Below, piece after piece: positions 44,813 to 54,591 of a stretch of DNA of 64,000 bases. Source of the DNA: PMG-095 sp049324695 (lineage in GTDB: Bacteria > Myxococcota_A > Polyangia > Polyangiales > Polyangiaceae). A model generated the notes under the pieces. That model did no database searches. It saw only the letters and a program-made list of their open reading frames with translations, and was not told the DNA's origin. The stretch is from the NCBI GenBank assembly GCA_049324695.1, contig JBMOMJ010000039.1:248001-312000 (forward strand), in the 5' to 3' direction. The position numbers and the translations under genes are program-made. Numbering within the stretch: position 1 is the stretch's first letter; each line of letters begins with the position of its first letter.

Positions 44813-47800
44813 TTACTCCATCAGGAAGCGATTGGTCGATTCGTCGAGGGTGACCAAGGTGGTGTCTTCCCGGCACGCAAGACCAATGTTGAGGACATCG
44901 TCCTCCCTGTAGTCTTGGCTATTCGGATAGTAGTGATAATACGCGCGGACAATCGGGCACCACACCGAGCGGATGAACGCGTTGACTCGCTTGGCCTGAA
45001 CCGGCGTCAACGGAGGAGAGGCGGTGATCTTCGAGCGGGCGGTGGTAATGTGTCCGGCGAGCGTGGTGATCAGGCTGGGCGGTAGGCGCAGCGGCCAGAC
45101 GCATTCGTAGTATGCGCGGGTTTGCTGTGCTGCCCCGGGGCACTGCGTGAATGTGCGCTCTGGAGGACGCGCAGCGATCGTTTCGTAAAGGGATTTCAGT
45201 GCCGAGCCGGCTGTGCCGTAGAAGTTGTCGAAGTGTTCGTTGATCACCGTTATTGGGGAAATATTCGGATCCCAGATGCTGCGCATGAGCACGTAGTTTT
45301 CGAGCAAGTTGTACGACGCGCCGCGCGGGAAGAAGACCGAATAACGTAGGTGCTTGAGGCGGTCCCACGTTGCCTCGGGATCGGCGTTGAAGTGTGCGCA
45401 GTGTGCGTCCCAGTCGCGATGCGTGCTGTCGCCCTGCAGGGGATTCGTCGCGCTGCAGTGCATGACGCGGCCGGGACCATCGCCCCAGATGCGCGCAAAC
45501 GAATCGGGCCAGTTGTCCCGAAGCTCAGGCTGCGCTTCGAACAACTCGATGTCACGTCCGAAGGTCACACGATCGGCAAAAGACGAGACCTGATCGTATG
45601 CGGCGTTGTGTTCGAACTTCAACCCATAAAGTCCGAGTCCGGGAAGCGACGAAGCGTTCACTTTCAGCTGCCCAGCGTCGAAGGGCGGAGTTGGGTACAA
45701 TCCCAGCGCGAAGTCGTTCGCATAGGTCCAGCCCACCCGCCGGCGAGGACCAATCGTTTGCTGCCAGCGCGACAATACCGGCTGCCCGCTCGTTCCGCTG
45801 AAGTCCCGGATGAGGAACGCCACAACGGGCAGGATGTTACTTTCGATCGGCTGATCGGGAGGAAAGGTGTGGTCCATGTACGCGAGCACGCTGATCTGGC
45901 TGGTGTTTCCGCGGGGCGCCATTCGAGCAGCGAGGGCGACTTGGTTGTAGAGATCGAAAGCGTAGTTGCTGGCGCGACCCGTGAAGTACTGCGTCTGCGG
46001 GTAGGTGTCATCCACGCGATTTCGCGCGCGCGCACTATCGTAGTTGCAGTCCCCGACGCCTTGAAATAGATGTGCATCCCTCGCGCCGAGGACGAACGTA
46101 CCGTCGCGCGCCATCGGCATGCTCTGCCCTTCGGGAGAAGCGCGGTAGTGCGCTTCCGATTCGGTGTAGTACTTCACTGCGGCAGCGCGTACTGCGTTAA
46201 TCACCGCGGGATTGTCGTAGCAAGGGTTTTGGGGCTCGACGGTCGAGTTCACGACGTTCAGGTGATTGAGTCCGTGGCCGTTCGGAATGTCCTCGCCACC
46301 GAGACGCATCCGCAAATCGAACATGTGCTGGTCGTCTTGCGTGAACTGCTCGCCCAAGGAGCCGAACTTGATCGCGTGCGGCGGAGTAAACCACTGGGTT
46401 TTGCCCGCTTCACGATAGCGCAGAGCGTTGGTCAGGAGCAACGCGAGCGGCGCGACCTCGACAGTCGATTGCCGGGTGTAGCTGGTTCCGAGCGTGCCCG
46501 GCATGTACCAGCGGACGTTCAGGTAGTTTTCGATGAAGGAGTGAGCAGCGTGCAGTGTTCCGCGGTTTCCCCAGCGCGAGGGGATTGGCGGAAGTACGAG
46601 GCGTGACGGCTTGGCTGTGTCGGCAGGCGCGCCTCCGTTTTCCGAGAACGGGATCGACAGCCTATCGTCGGCCAGAGGCCGAATGAGCGACTGCGCCGTG
46701 CGGTCACGATGCTCCGTCTCGGTGGCAGCCTTGGCAGCAAAACGCAGCCCGAACAGCGAGCCCACGAACATCGAACCCGCTTCCTCTTTGCGGAAACGAT
46801 TGACCTTCAGTTTGTGATTCCAAGGGCTGCCAACCTGCAGAATGGCGGTCGTGCTGTTTGGGATCACCACTCTGTCCCAAACTCGAGTGGCCGTTCCTGC
46901 CCCCGCTGGATCTCGCCACGCAGTAACGCACACGGACGAGCTCGTGCTGCATTTGGCCAGCGAAATGGTGACGTGGTGGACCTGGCCGTCACGCGGGATC
47001 GTGATGTGACCCGGAGGCCCTGTATACGTCGGGTTCGGACCGCGCCTGCCGTCATTACGGAATGCGAGCATCAGATGGGCTCCGTCGGTCTGATGCTGGA
47101 CCGTGATCGAGAAGGTGTCCTCGGTTTTCGCGTTCAGCGCGAGCAGCTGGTCCCCGTAGGTGCAGTGAGTGCCATCCGCTGCAGAACAGGTCGCTTGATC
47201 CTTGAGGAACAGCTCGATGGTTCCGCCGGTCGTGGAGAACAGCTGCTCGTCCTTGGCGACCTCGAACGCGAACTCGTTTCGGGACTCGTCGAAGCGCACG
47301 GAGTGCTCGTTTGGCTGGACATTCCACCTAACGTTGCCGGGCTGGACTTGCGTGCGTCCCGTCAGCACGACGGAGCGGCCGGCAGTTTGAATAGCGTACT
47401 GTTCGTCGCTGAAGCGCTCCGGTCCCATGTTTAGTGTGCGAGCAAACGCCGTATCGCCCACGTAGATCCCGAAGAAGCTATCTTGCGCGTTGAATATGGA
47501 CCGTTCCTGCCCAATTGGTACGTTGCCGCCCACGACGAGCTGCAAGTGCTTTCGCAATTCGAAGGCGGTGTATTCTTCGATCGCATTGGGTTCCGCCGAC
47601 AAGAAGATGCGCGGTGGGTAGACGCTGCTCATTTTCGCGCGGGTCGGAAACAGCACGGCTTCGACGCCGGCTCCTCCCGGTGGCTGGCGGAGTTGCAGCG
47701 CTCCCGGCGCTATGATCGACGTCTGATACTCGCCGAAGAATTGAACGAGATCGGGGTGGGGCGCCTCAATTGGAGAAAGGTAAACGCTCGACGAGGTTTC

Positions 47801-48073
47801 GAGGTAGTAGCCCGTGAGCTCTCGCGTGAGCTCACCGAGCAAGACACGCGCAACGAAGATGAACGGGCTCGTTTCACCGCCCACGCGACGGCGGGTGAAT
47901 TCGATGAATTGAAATGGACCCGAGATCTTGTCGTAGTAGCCAGCGATCGGTAAACCGTTCGGCAACGCTTCTGACTTCGATGCGACGACTTCGCTCGCGC
48001 GGTCACCGCTCGAGCACCCAACTCCCACTACTCCCATCAACCCAAGCGCGCAGCCCAGTAAGACTTTCCGCAT
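44813..48073 (-). CDS. Large lipoprotein with DUF4838 and LamG-like regions
   Basis: A 1086-residue exported lipoprotein (signal peptide, lipobox VVGVGCSSG). From ~residue 165, RIFLSAEPNAIEEYTAFELRKHLQLVVGG is an alpha-glucuronidase-N-like domain. A concanavalin/LamG-like insertion follows (SVRFDESRNEFAFEV, FSITVQHQTDGAHLMLAF, HHVTISLAKC). Then comes a DUF4838-type catalytic-like region (NYLNVRWYMPGTLG, LTNALRYREAGKTQW, GWTYANDF). DUF4838 proteins are thought to act on glycans. The start at 48073 gives the signal peptide; it has a poor ribosome site. Confidence 0.8.
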   Translation of the reverse strand: MRKVLLGCALGLMGVVGVGCSSGDRASEVVASKSEALPNGLPIAGYYDKISGPFQFIEFTRRRVGGETSPFIFVARVLLGELTRELTGYYLETSSSVYLSPIEAPHPDLVQFFGEYQTSIIAPGALQLRQPPGGAGVEAVLFPTRAKMSSVYPPRIFLSAEPNAIEEYTAFELRKHLQLVVGGNVPIGQERSIFNAQDSFFGIYVGDTAFARTLNMGPERFSDEQYAIQTAGRSVVLTGRTQVQPGNVRWNVQPNEHSVRFDESRNEFAFEVAKDEQLFSTTGGTIELFLKDQATCSAADGTHCTYGDQLLALNAKTEDTFSITVQHQTDGAHLMLAFRNDGRRGPNPTYTGPPGHITIPRDGQVHHVTISLAKCSTSSSVCVTAWRDPAGAGTATRVWDRVVIPNSTTAILQVGSPWNHKLKVNRFRKEEAGSMFVGSLFGLRFAAKAATETEHRDRTAQSLIRPLADDRLSIPFSENGGAPADTAKPSRLVLPPIPSRWGNRGTLHAAHSFIENYLNVRWYMPGTLGTSYTRQSTVEVAPLALLLTNALRYREAGKTQWFTPPHAIKFGSLGEQFTQDDQHMFDLRMRLGGEDIPNGHGLNHLNVVNSTVEPQNPCYDNPAVINAVRAAAVKYYTESEAHYRASPEGQSMPMARDGTFVLGARDAHLFQGVGDCNYDSARARNRVDDTYPQTQYFTGRASNYAFDLYNQVALAARMAPRGNTSQISVLAYMDHTFPPDQPIESNILPVVAFLIRDFSGTSGQPVLSRWQQTIGPRRRVGWTYANDFALGLYPTPPFDAGQLKVNASSLPGLGLYGLKFEHNAAYDQVSSFADRVTFGRDIELFEAQPELRDNWPDSFARIWGDGPGRVMHCSATNPLQGDSTHRDWDAHCAHFNADPEATWDRLKHLRYSVFFPRGASYNLLENYVLMRSIWDPNISPITVINEHFDNFYGTAGSALKSLYETIAARPPERTFTQCPGAAQQTRAYYECVWPLRLPPSLITTLAGHITTARSKITASPPLTPVQAKRVNAFIRSVWCPIVRAYYHYYPNSQDYREDDVLNIGLACREDTTLVTLDESTNRFLME

Positions 48074-48236
48074 GGGCGCCGCACAGCATGTTTCGTACCA
48101 GCTGGTGAGTCTGCCCAGATACCGCGCAACCGTGTCTATTCCTACGCTTTCGAGGGATCTCGGCGCTTTGGCGAAACACTCGCCGGCATTCATTTTCGCC
48201 CGGGCACGCCCGAGCTCGCCCGGGCATGCGTGAGCG

Positions 48237-49205
48237 TCAGTCGCGTTTCCGAGGATCTGGGTGGAGGGCTAGCGCGTCTGGGTGGCGGAGTTTCCGGCGG
48301 GCACGTGCGAGGAGAGTCGAGACGCTCGAAAGCGAAAGGCCGAGCGAGTAGGCGATGAGCTTGTTCGATTGTCCCAACGCGGCATAAGCGAGCACTTGTT
48401 GTTCGCGCTTGCTGAGTGCACTCGCGGGTTCGACATCGGGATCGTTACGATAGGCGAGATAGTAGCGCTTGCCGTCTCGTTCGAAGCTCTCCACGATCGA
48501 CCAGCGCCCACTGACGAGGCCGCGCCAGAGCTCGAGTCCGCGTTCGGGACTAGGCTTCCGGGAGCGCGCCGTGTCGATTCGAACTAGCGCTTCCTGCAGT
48601 GCTTTGCGAGCTGCCTTCGGCGAGGCGCTGCCAACGGCATGCTCGACGCGACCGGACGGCGCGATGACGGCTTCGGCCGTATCGGGTGACGGCGCAAGCC
48701 CGGCGAGGCGCGTGAGCATACGGCGCAAACGATTGCCCGAGGCAATGTGTGCAGCAGCGCGTCGCCACAAGGCAACCCAGCTGGACGGGTACTCGCGCTG
48801 TTTGTCCGGGAATGCCAGCATGCAGCCCTTTCCAGAGGGATCGCCAGCGTTGATCACGAGCACATCGTCGATGCCCTGCTTCCGAAAATCCTCTCGATAG
48901 TTGTCGCGGGTCCTGGGCTCCTTGAGCACACTGCTGACGATAGGCTTGCGCAAATACTCGCTGAAGTCGGGCGCCATGGTATCCTTGGGCCGCTCGTATA
49001 GAGTCTTCGCAAACTCGGGAGACACGTCCACGAGTTCCATGTGCTCGATATCCACCCAGGTCGGGTTGCTTGCGTCGTACAACACAGCCACGGCGCCAGG
49101 GAGGCCGAGCGCGGTTGCAGCGGATCGTACGACTCCAGAAATCCACGCCGAGCCAGAATCGATTTGGTAGGCGGCTTCGAGCACTGTGATGATGTCTTTG
49201 TTCAT
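48237..49205 (-). CDS. LuxR-type regulator, paralog of 41489-42496
   Basis: A 322-residue protein with the same plan as the regulator at 41489: an N-terminal sensor-like half (ITVLEAAYQIDSGSAWISGVVRSAATALGL; DVLVINAGDPSGKGCMLAF) and a C-terminal LuxR HTH (LSKREQQVLAYAALGQSNKLIAYSLGLSLSSVSTLLARARRKL). It overlaps the upstream small LuxR gene by 4 bp (ATGA), so the two are translated together. It may control the lipoprotein gene just downstream. Confidence 0.87.
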   Translation of the reverse strand: MNKDIITVLEAAYQIDSGSAWISGVVRSAATALGLPGAVAVLYDASNPTWVDIEHMELVDVSPEFAKTLYERPKDTMAPDFSEYLRKPIVSSVLKEPRTRDNYREDFRKQGIDDVLVINAGDPSGKGCMLAFPDKQREYPSSWVALWRRAAAHIASGNRLRRMLTRLAGLAPSPDTAEAVIAPSGRVEHAVGSASPKAARKALQEALVRIDTARSRKPSPERGLELWRGLVSGRWSIVESFERDGKRYYLAYRNDPDVEPASALSKREQQVLAYAALGQSNKLIAYSLGLSLSSVSTLLARARRKLRHPDALALHPDPRKRD

Positions 49206-49459
49206 GATGCACCCCGTAATTTGGCGCTGAGCTCGCGCCTGCCGCTGACAGCGAGCTTGCGATAGCTCGCGGCCAATTGGTTCGCGACCGTACGCACCGA
49301 GCAGCGGCGGAGCTTCGCGATGGCCTCGTTCGAGTGCCCCTGCTGGACCAGAGCGATGACCTCTCGCTCCGCGGGCGTTAGGGTCGCTAGCCGATCCGGC
49401 TCAGCTTCGACACTGATCAAAATGAGATTCTCGCTCAGTTCGGTGAACCGCTTCCTCAT
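49202..49459 (-). CDS. Small LuxR-HTH protein
   Basis: An 85-residue protein that is little more than a LuxR HTH (LTPAEREVIALVQQGHSNEAIAKLRRCSVRTVANQLAASYRKLAV). The ATG at 49459 is preceded by GGAG; a GTG two codons earlier is possible. Its stop overlaps the start of the longer LuxR gene. It could compete with, or pair with, the full-length paralog. Confidence 0.85.
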   Translation of the reverse strand: MRKRFTELSENLILISVEAEPDRLATLTPAEREVIALVQQGHSNEAIAKLRRCSVRTVANQLAASYRKLAVSGRRELSAKLRGAS

Positions 49460-49570
49460 ACCCACTCCGCCAGCCCAACTAGCGCGAGCCGGGCGCGGCG
49501 GATTGGAAAAACGCGACAGGCCGGGTCCGCGGGCCGCGTTTTAGGCGGGCAAACCAGGGGTGACGGGGGA

Positions 49571-50458
49571 TTAGCGGTCGCGAGACTTCTCGAAGACCAA
49601 GCCGATTTCGAGGCTACCTACATTCGTAATGTCGCGCAGGAAACGCTCCGGGGGGCGCCCGAGGACGCCGTGACAATCGTCGCTTAGATGCGACTGATCG
49701 TAGTAACCGCACGCGCTCGCGATGCGCGACCAGTTCCCACCATTTTCATTGAGGCGCATGAGCACCTTCGCTATTCGCGCGACACGCTGATACTGCTTTG
49801 GCCCCATGCCAACCGAGTCCTGAAATCTTCTCTCGAGGGTACGCACGCTCACACCAAACTCTCGCGCTAGCACCGATAAGCGCGCATCCCCTGGGGCGCT
49901 GCGCAGCGCTCTCGCAAAACGCACAGCGAGCAGGCCGGTGTGGGACTCACGCGCAAGGACCTCGCGAACCGCATCGCAAAGTAGTCGCAGCCAGGCCGCA
50001 TCGGAACTGGCGACGACCAGTTGCTCGAGCAGCACATCCGCGCGTTCCCCCCAAAGCTCGCGCAGCGGCACGATGCAATTGCGAACGACGGCTGCGGACA
50101 AACCCAACACCAGACGAGCGGCGCCCGGCTGAATGCGCAGACCGCATTGCAGCTCGTAGTCCCAAGTGGGGATATCGTGGACGCAATCGTGAGCGCCGCC
50201 AACAACGAGCTTCGCTTCATCACGAATACCAGTCAGCGTCCGCCTGCCGCGCAGGAACACGATGTACGTCGCGCCTTCCGGCATGCGCCGCACACGCTCG
50301 TGTGGGCTGCGCATCGGTATCGATTCCGTAATGAAGCACGCATCCAAGTACCGGCTCAGATCGTGCGGCGGACGATAGACACGAGGCGCCACCCAGCGCG
50401 CCCGATGTTCGTCCATTTTCGCGAACGTGTACTCCGCCTCGCCGTCATCCATGCACAA
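49571..50458 (-). CDS. AraC-family transcription regulator
   Basis: A 295-residue protein. The N-terminal ~170 residues form a beta-rich ligand-binding region (RMPEGATYIVFLRGRRTLTGI). The C-terminal AraC double HTH has LAREFGVSVRTLERRFQDSVGMGPKQYQRVARI and ASACGYYDQSHLSDDCHGVLGRPPERFLRD. The target is unknown; the next genes on the same strand upstream encode small exported proteins. Confidence 0.9.
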   Translation of the reverse strand: MCMDDGEAEYTFAKMDEHRARWVAPRVYRPPHDLSRYLDACFITESIPMRSPHERVRRMPEGATYIVFLRGRRTLTGIRDEAKLVVGGAHDCVHDIPTWDYELQCGLRIQPGAARLVLGLSAAVVRNCIVPLRELWGERADVLLEQLVVASSDAAWLRLLCDAVREVLARESHTGLLAVRFARALRSAPGDARLSVLAREFGVSVRTLERRFQDSVGMGPKQYQRVARIAKVLMRLNENGGNWSRIASACGYYDQSHLSDDCHGVLGRPPERFLRDITNVGSLEIGLVFEKSRDR

Positions 50459-50560
50459 CGAGGCTTGCCTTGGTCACTGCCAGATGTCGAGGCAAGTCGT
50501 ACCAAGCGTCGCGAAACTGAAGCCTTCGGCGGCCAAAACTCCTCCAATCCACGCATTCGC

Positions 50561-51082
50561 CTACAGGAACAACGGTGCGGACTCGACCTTGAGTGCGCCG
50601 CGGTTCACCGCACGAATGACTTCACCCATAATCTCCCGCCGCTCCGTCCTACTCATCCCGATGAACGACGCCGATACGCTCTTCTGGTCTTCTTCCGTCC
50701 ACACACCACGCCGTATCGAATCACTCACCTGACGTTTCGACTGCAGATAAGCGTTCGACGGCTCATCAGCGACTTCAGCCTCCGACGTTTCCTTGGCAGA
50801 CGAGCTCGCTTCGGCAATTGGCTGAACGACGCTGGGGCTCGCGGCGGCCGCGGTTGCCGCTTGCCGGCTCAAGCCCTGATCGATCTCCGTACGCACCACA
50901 GCGCCGATGGCGGCGAGCTCCAAGAGATTCCGCTCCTCTCGACTCGGTTCGGCGGGCGCTTCGGCTGCGCGGAGCTCTGCGCTGGCGGGAGGAGCGACCG
51001 CGCGAGACTCGGCCAACCACCACGCCGCGCTGGCGCTCGCGATGGAGCAAACGGCTCCGACCAAGATCACTCTGGCACTCAA
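50561..51082 (-). CDS. Membrane-anchored hypothetical protein
   Basis: A ~173-residue protein with one N-terminal hydrophobic segment (VILVGAVCSIASASAAWWLA) and a low-complexity, Ala/Glu-rich body. I recognise no domain. I chose the TTG at 51082, which follows GTGAGGGGAT directly after the stop of the upstream gene; a GTG at 51070 is the alternative. It forms an operon with the two small exported proteins. Confidence 0.6.
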   Translation of the reverse strand: MSARVILVGAVCSIASASAAWWLAESRAVAPPASAELRAAEAPAEPSREERNLLELAAIGAVVRTEIDQGLSRQAATAAAASPSVVQPIAEASSSAKETSEAEVADEPSNAYLQSKRQVSDSIRRGVWTEEDQKSVSASFIGMSRTERREIMGEVIRAVNRGALKVESAPLFL

Positions 51083-51089
51083 GATCCCC

Positions 51090-51485
51090 TCACAAGTTGT
51101 ACGAGGCGTTGACGGCGATGACGCGATCACACGTCGACCCGTCCGCGTTGAGCGAGAAATAGACGTATCCTGCGCTGTTCAGCGACAGCGCGTTCTTGAT
51201 CATACCCGGATGCTCCGTCATGCACGAGCGCGTCGCGCCCGACGCGTCGCGAGCGGAGCACGTAGCCACGCGATGCCCATCCGCATACACCTGTACCCAG
51301 CAGCCGATGTGAGCGAGGCTGTCCACGCTCTGCCGCGTCGCGAGTAGCGAACCATTCGCGGCGAGGAGGCCGTCATCATCGACGTAGAGTGAAACCATCT
51401 GTCCGCCTCTCGCTCCAGCCAGCGCGATGCCGGCGGTGAGCAACGGAGTGAGAATGCCCAGAGCAATGAATGAACGCGATTTCAT
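51090..51485 (-). CDS. Small exported protein, member of a tandem pair
   Basis: A 131-residue protein with a clear signal peptide (IALGILTPLLTAGIALAGA). The mature part has four cysteines and ends SYNL. The upstream neighbour (51522-51926) has the same size and layout and a C-terminal DGTCARITV...SLNL like DGSTCDRVIAVNASYNL here, so they are likely diverged paralogs. No known domain. Confidence 0.72.
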   Translation of the reverse strand: MKSRSFIALGILTPLLTAGIALAGARGGQMVSLYVDDDGLLAANGSLLATRQSVDSLAHIGCWVQVYADGHRVATCSARDASGATRSCMTEHPGMIKNALSLNSAGYVYFSLNADGSTCDRVIAVNASYNL

Positions 51486-51521
51486 GGTACTCCCATGTGC
51501 CAGAACGCGACTCGCAAGCGA

Positions 51522-51926
51522 CTAAAGGTTGAGCGAGCGATGCGCGACGGTGATGCGCGCGCACGTCCCGTCCGGATTGATTGTGAACGTGATGTGACTG
51601 GCCAAGTTCAACGTGGCAGTCATGTCGGCTGCAACCTCCGTCATGGCACCTGACGCCGAACAAGCTCGCACCGCCCCATTAGCATCCACTCCCATGCACA
51701 ACGTATCGTGCCCCTCCTCGTCCGTATCGTAAGCGTAAATGGAACAAGAGATGAACTGCCTGTTGTCCGAGCTGAAGCGTGCTGCTCGCAGGCCTCCTGA
51801 AACCACTTGCAGGCCATTGTTTGTCGAAAAAGTGACCGGCTGATTCAAAGCGGTCCCGGCGATCGCCAAGTTCGCCAGCGGCAAAGTCGTCGCGCTCGCG
51901 ACGAGTCCGAGCAAAATTCGCTTCAT
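51522..51926 (-). CDS. Small exported protein, member of a tandem pair
   Basis: A 134-residue protein with a signal peptide (ILLGLVASATTLPLANLAIAG); the mature part has four cysteines. It is 36 bp upstream of its probable paralog at 51090-51485. The ATG at 51926 gives the signal peptide directly; a longer frame to 51995 lacks support. Function unknown. Confidence 0.72.
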   Translation of the reverse strand: MKRILLGLVASATTLPLANLAIAGTALNQPVTFSTNNGLQVVSGGLRAARFSSDNRQFISCSIYAYDTDEEGHDTLCMGVDANGAVRACSASGAMTEVAADMTATLNLASHITFTINPDGTCARITVAHRSLNL

Positions 51927-52140
51927 GATGCCCTCCTTGTTCCCTAACCAACTCGTCGTACTTACGGGTTTCCGCCCCCTCGATGCCATAGTCATTATGG
52001 CTACGTGCTCGGACAGGGAATCGAGCGCGCCTGATCCTCGCAGCCTGATCGGGCTCTTTCATGTGTCCGGCTTGCCTCCCGTGAGCACGACCGTTAGCTG
52101 TGCCTCCGCAGCCGATGATCGTCCAAGCAGGAGTCTCTCG

Positions 52141-52794
52141 ATGACCGTCACTATCACCGCCTTTGAACGCTCACCCGATGGCGGCAAGGGTCTGGCCCGC
52201 GACACACGCGTTCGCTGGGCTCTCGAGGAAGTGGGACAACCCTATCAGGTTCGCCTGGTTTCATTTCGTGCGCTGAAGGAACCCCCGCACCTGGCGCTTC
52301 ATCCATTCGGCCAGATCCCGACTTATGAGGAAGGTGATCTCGCGCTGTTCGAAACTGGGTCGATCGTATTTCACATCTCCCAGCGACGTGCGGGCTTGCT
52401 GCCAACCGATGCCAACGCTCGGGCGCGCGCGATCACGTGGATGTTTGCCGCGCTCAGCACGATTGAGCCACCGATTCTCGAGCTCGCGAACGCCAAGCTC
52501 CTAGAGGCCGACAAGCCCTGGGCTACCGAGCGATTGCCGCTGGTCAAGGATCGCCTCCGTAATCGGCTCACCCAACTTTCCGCTCGCCTGGGAGATGCCG
52601 AGTGGCTCGATGGTTCGTTCAGTGCAGGCGACCTGATGATGGTATCCGTGCTGCTGAGGGTGAGACCATCCGGCATTTTGGACGAATACCCAAACCTGGC
52701 TGCTTATGTTGCCCGCGGCGAAGCGCGGCCCGCGTACAAGCGAGCCTTCGACGCTCAATTGGCGCTCTATACCGGCAAGCCAGCGAGCAGCTGA
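52141..52794 (+). CDS. Glutathione S-transferase
   Basis: A 217-residue GST. The thioredoxin-like N-terminal domain has the cis-proline region FGQIPTYEEGDLALFETGSIVFHI, where E-x-G-S is the glutathione-binding motif. The helical C-terminal domain has WLDGSFSAGDLMMVSVLLRV, the N-capping motif typical of the fold. The start at 52141 follows AGGAG. Confidence 0.92.
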   Translation: MTVTITAFERSPDGGKGLARDTRVRWALEEVGQPYQVRLVSFRALKEPPHLALHPFGQIPTYEEGDLALFETGSIVFHISQRRAGLLPTDANARARAITWMFAALSTIEPPILELANAKLLEADKPWATERLPLVKDRLRNRLTQLSARLGDAEWLDGSFSAGDLMMVSVLLRVRPSGILDEYPNLAAYVARGEARPAYKRAFDAQLALYTGKPASS

Positions 52795-52806
52795 TCGGGG
52801 GCGGGA

Positions 52807-54591
52807 CTAGCGCACGATTTCGATGCAGGTATCCGCGATCTGCAGGTCGAGAGTCAGATCCGAGGGTGAAAGCACGCCCGGCACGATGCGGAGCTGCTTC
52901 GCGTCCCGATCGTAAGTGTAATCGGCGGGATTGAGCTTTCGGCGTTCTCCATTCAGCGTCACTGCACTCACACTGTCGATTTCTTCATCGCTTGCGAGAG
53001 TCAGGGCAAATTGATTCTGGATCAGCCGGTGAGCAAAGCTGCGGATACGCTGAAGGGCAGGCGCGTAATCGCTGCACAGAGGAAAAACGTCTTCAGGGCT
53101 CGTCGCCAGCGCCTTCAGCGTCGTACCGTAGCTTTGGCCAGATTTCACGGGGCAAGGGAAACTCGGGTCGAGCACGATGCTCTCCACGAAGTAGCTGCTC
53201 GCTCCGAAGATCGCATCTGCGCGCGCGCGAAAGTGCGCGGCCATGCCAGATAGGTTCGGAACATCGACGAGCTTCACGACCTTTTCTTCGCCGATGTAGC
53301 GCGTGCTGGTGGCAAGATCGTAGCCTTCTCCTCGGCAGTTTTGCCACGGGCCGACGCCACCGTGTGTGCGCTGGCAGTAGTCCGCGATATTCGCGTAGCT
53401 GACGCCATTCTCGACGAAAGACGACGTGCACAAGTCTTGACCCATGGTCGGACGATCGAGCGAGCAGCTGAACCCGCTGGCGGCCGAGCAAGAGACTTTG
53501 CAGTTTTCAGGCACGTTGCCGGTATTACAAAACTTGGAGGCCAGCGCGAGGTGCTCGGCGTTGCAGTCCCGCATACTGCCGGGCACGCACGTGGCGCCCG
53601 CGCTCGAGCTGGTCGAGTGACGTGAGGCGTTCTCCGGGTGGTGCACTCCTTGGTCATCGACCGGCACGCAGTCGTAGTTCACCGACTCGGTAGAGCGCCA
53701 ATAGTCTGCGGTGTACCTGAAAACGTCGCAGTCGGCTTGGCAACGGCTGTCGTTGGTGCCGTCGGCGTGCTCTTGATAGGAGTAAGAGGATAGGCACTGC
53801 TCGGGCGTCGATTGGTCATCCTCGTCGGACAACACCAGGAACACCGCATGAGCAGGCAAACGGCTTCGCTCCTGCGCAATGTAGCGGTTGAGTGTACAAA
53901 TCGGTTGCTCCAACTGCGCGCCGTCCGATCCCAGTGCCAAAATGGCGTCGGCGATCTTCTTTTGTTGGGTGATGATCTCTGCGTTGCTCATTTCAGGCGT
54001 GATGGCGGCGATCGGCTTCGGCATCTGGAACTCCCACGTTCCCTTGACGCTCAGCCCCTTGCCCTCCGCCTCGTGACGCTTGGTGCAATCGACCGCGCCT
54101 CCGTTCACGTCAGTGCAAACTTGGCGATACTCCGTAATAGCGTGCTCGTAAGGCAAGTGCGTCACCGGATCTTGGCAAACGACCAGCGGCACGTTGCCAG
54201 CGGTTACTGCCAAGCTGCTCGAGGCACCGTACTGCGTTGGTGTCAGCACGAAAAATCGGACTTCTTGCCCGTGCGCGTAGTCGAGCAAGTTGGATAGCCC
54301 CCTGCTCAAACTGTCCCGCGACCAACTCAAGCTGCCTGAATGATCGGCAACGATGATCACATCGAACGGCTCGGGTCGCTCGATGGCGACCGCAGAAAGG
54401 CTCACCGCCCGTGTGCACTTGGGCGCGCCACCGCCTCCGCCGCCGAGTCCCCCCTGCGGCAACTCAACGACGGATTTGCCCCCCTGCCCCGCGCCATTTC
54501 CGCTCGCCCCTCCACCCGCGTCGTCCGCGGAGTCGGCACCACCACACCCGAACGCAAGCGCAAAGATCGAAATCGAAAGGAATTTGGGCAT
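52807..54591 (-). CDS. VWA-like lipoprotein
   Basis: A 594-residue exported lipoprotein (lipobox FALAFGCGG) with a Gly-rich linker. A von Willebrand A-like domain follows, with the MIDAS DHSGS in VIIVADHSGSLSW and FLVLSDEDDQS. The middle is Cys-rich (residues ~270-400). This combination recurs in many myxobacterial surface lipoproteins of unknown role, probably in adhesion or metal-dependent binding. It is 154 bp downstream of the KAP NTPase gene. Confidence 0.82.
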   Translation of the reverse strand: MPKFLSISIFALAFGCGGADSADDAGGGASGNGAGQGGKSVVELPQGGLGGGGGGAPKCTRAVSLSAVAIERPEPFDVIIVADHSGSLSWSRDSLSRGLSNLLDYAHGQEVRFFVLTPTQYGASSSLAVTAGNVPLVVCQDPVTHLPYEHAITEYRQVCTDVNGGAVDCTKRHEAEGKGLSVKGTWEFQMPKPIAAITPEMSNAEIITQQKKIADAILALGSDGAQLEQPICTLNRYIAQERSRLPAHAVFLVLSDEDDQSTPEQCLSSYSYQEHADGTNDSRCQADCDVFRYTADYWRSTESVNYDCVPVDDQGVHHPENASRHSTSSSAGATCVPGSMRDCNAEHLALASKFCNTGNVPENCKVSCSAASGFSCSLDRPTMGQDLCTSSFVENGVSYANIADYCQRTHGGVGPWQNCRGEGYDLATSTRYIGEEKVVKLVDVPNLSGMAAHFRARADAIFGASSYFVESIVLDPSFPCPVKSGQSYGTTLKALATSPEDVFPLCSDYAPALQRIRSFAHRLIQNQFALTLASDEEIDSVSAVTLNGERRKLNPADYTYDRDAKQLRIVPGVLSPSDLTLDLQIADTCIEIVR

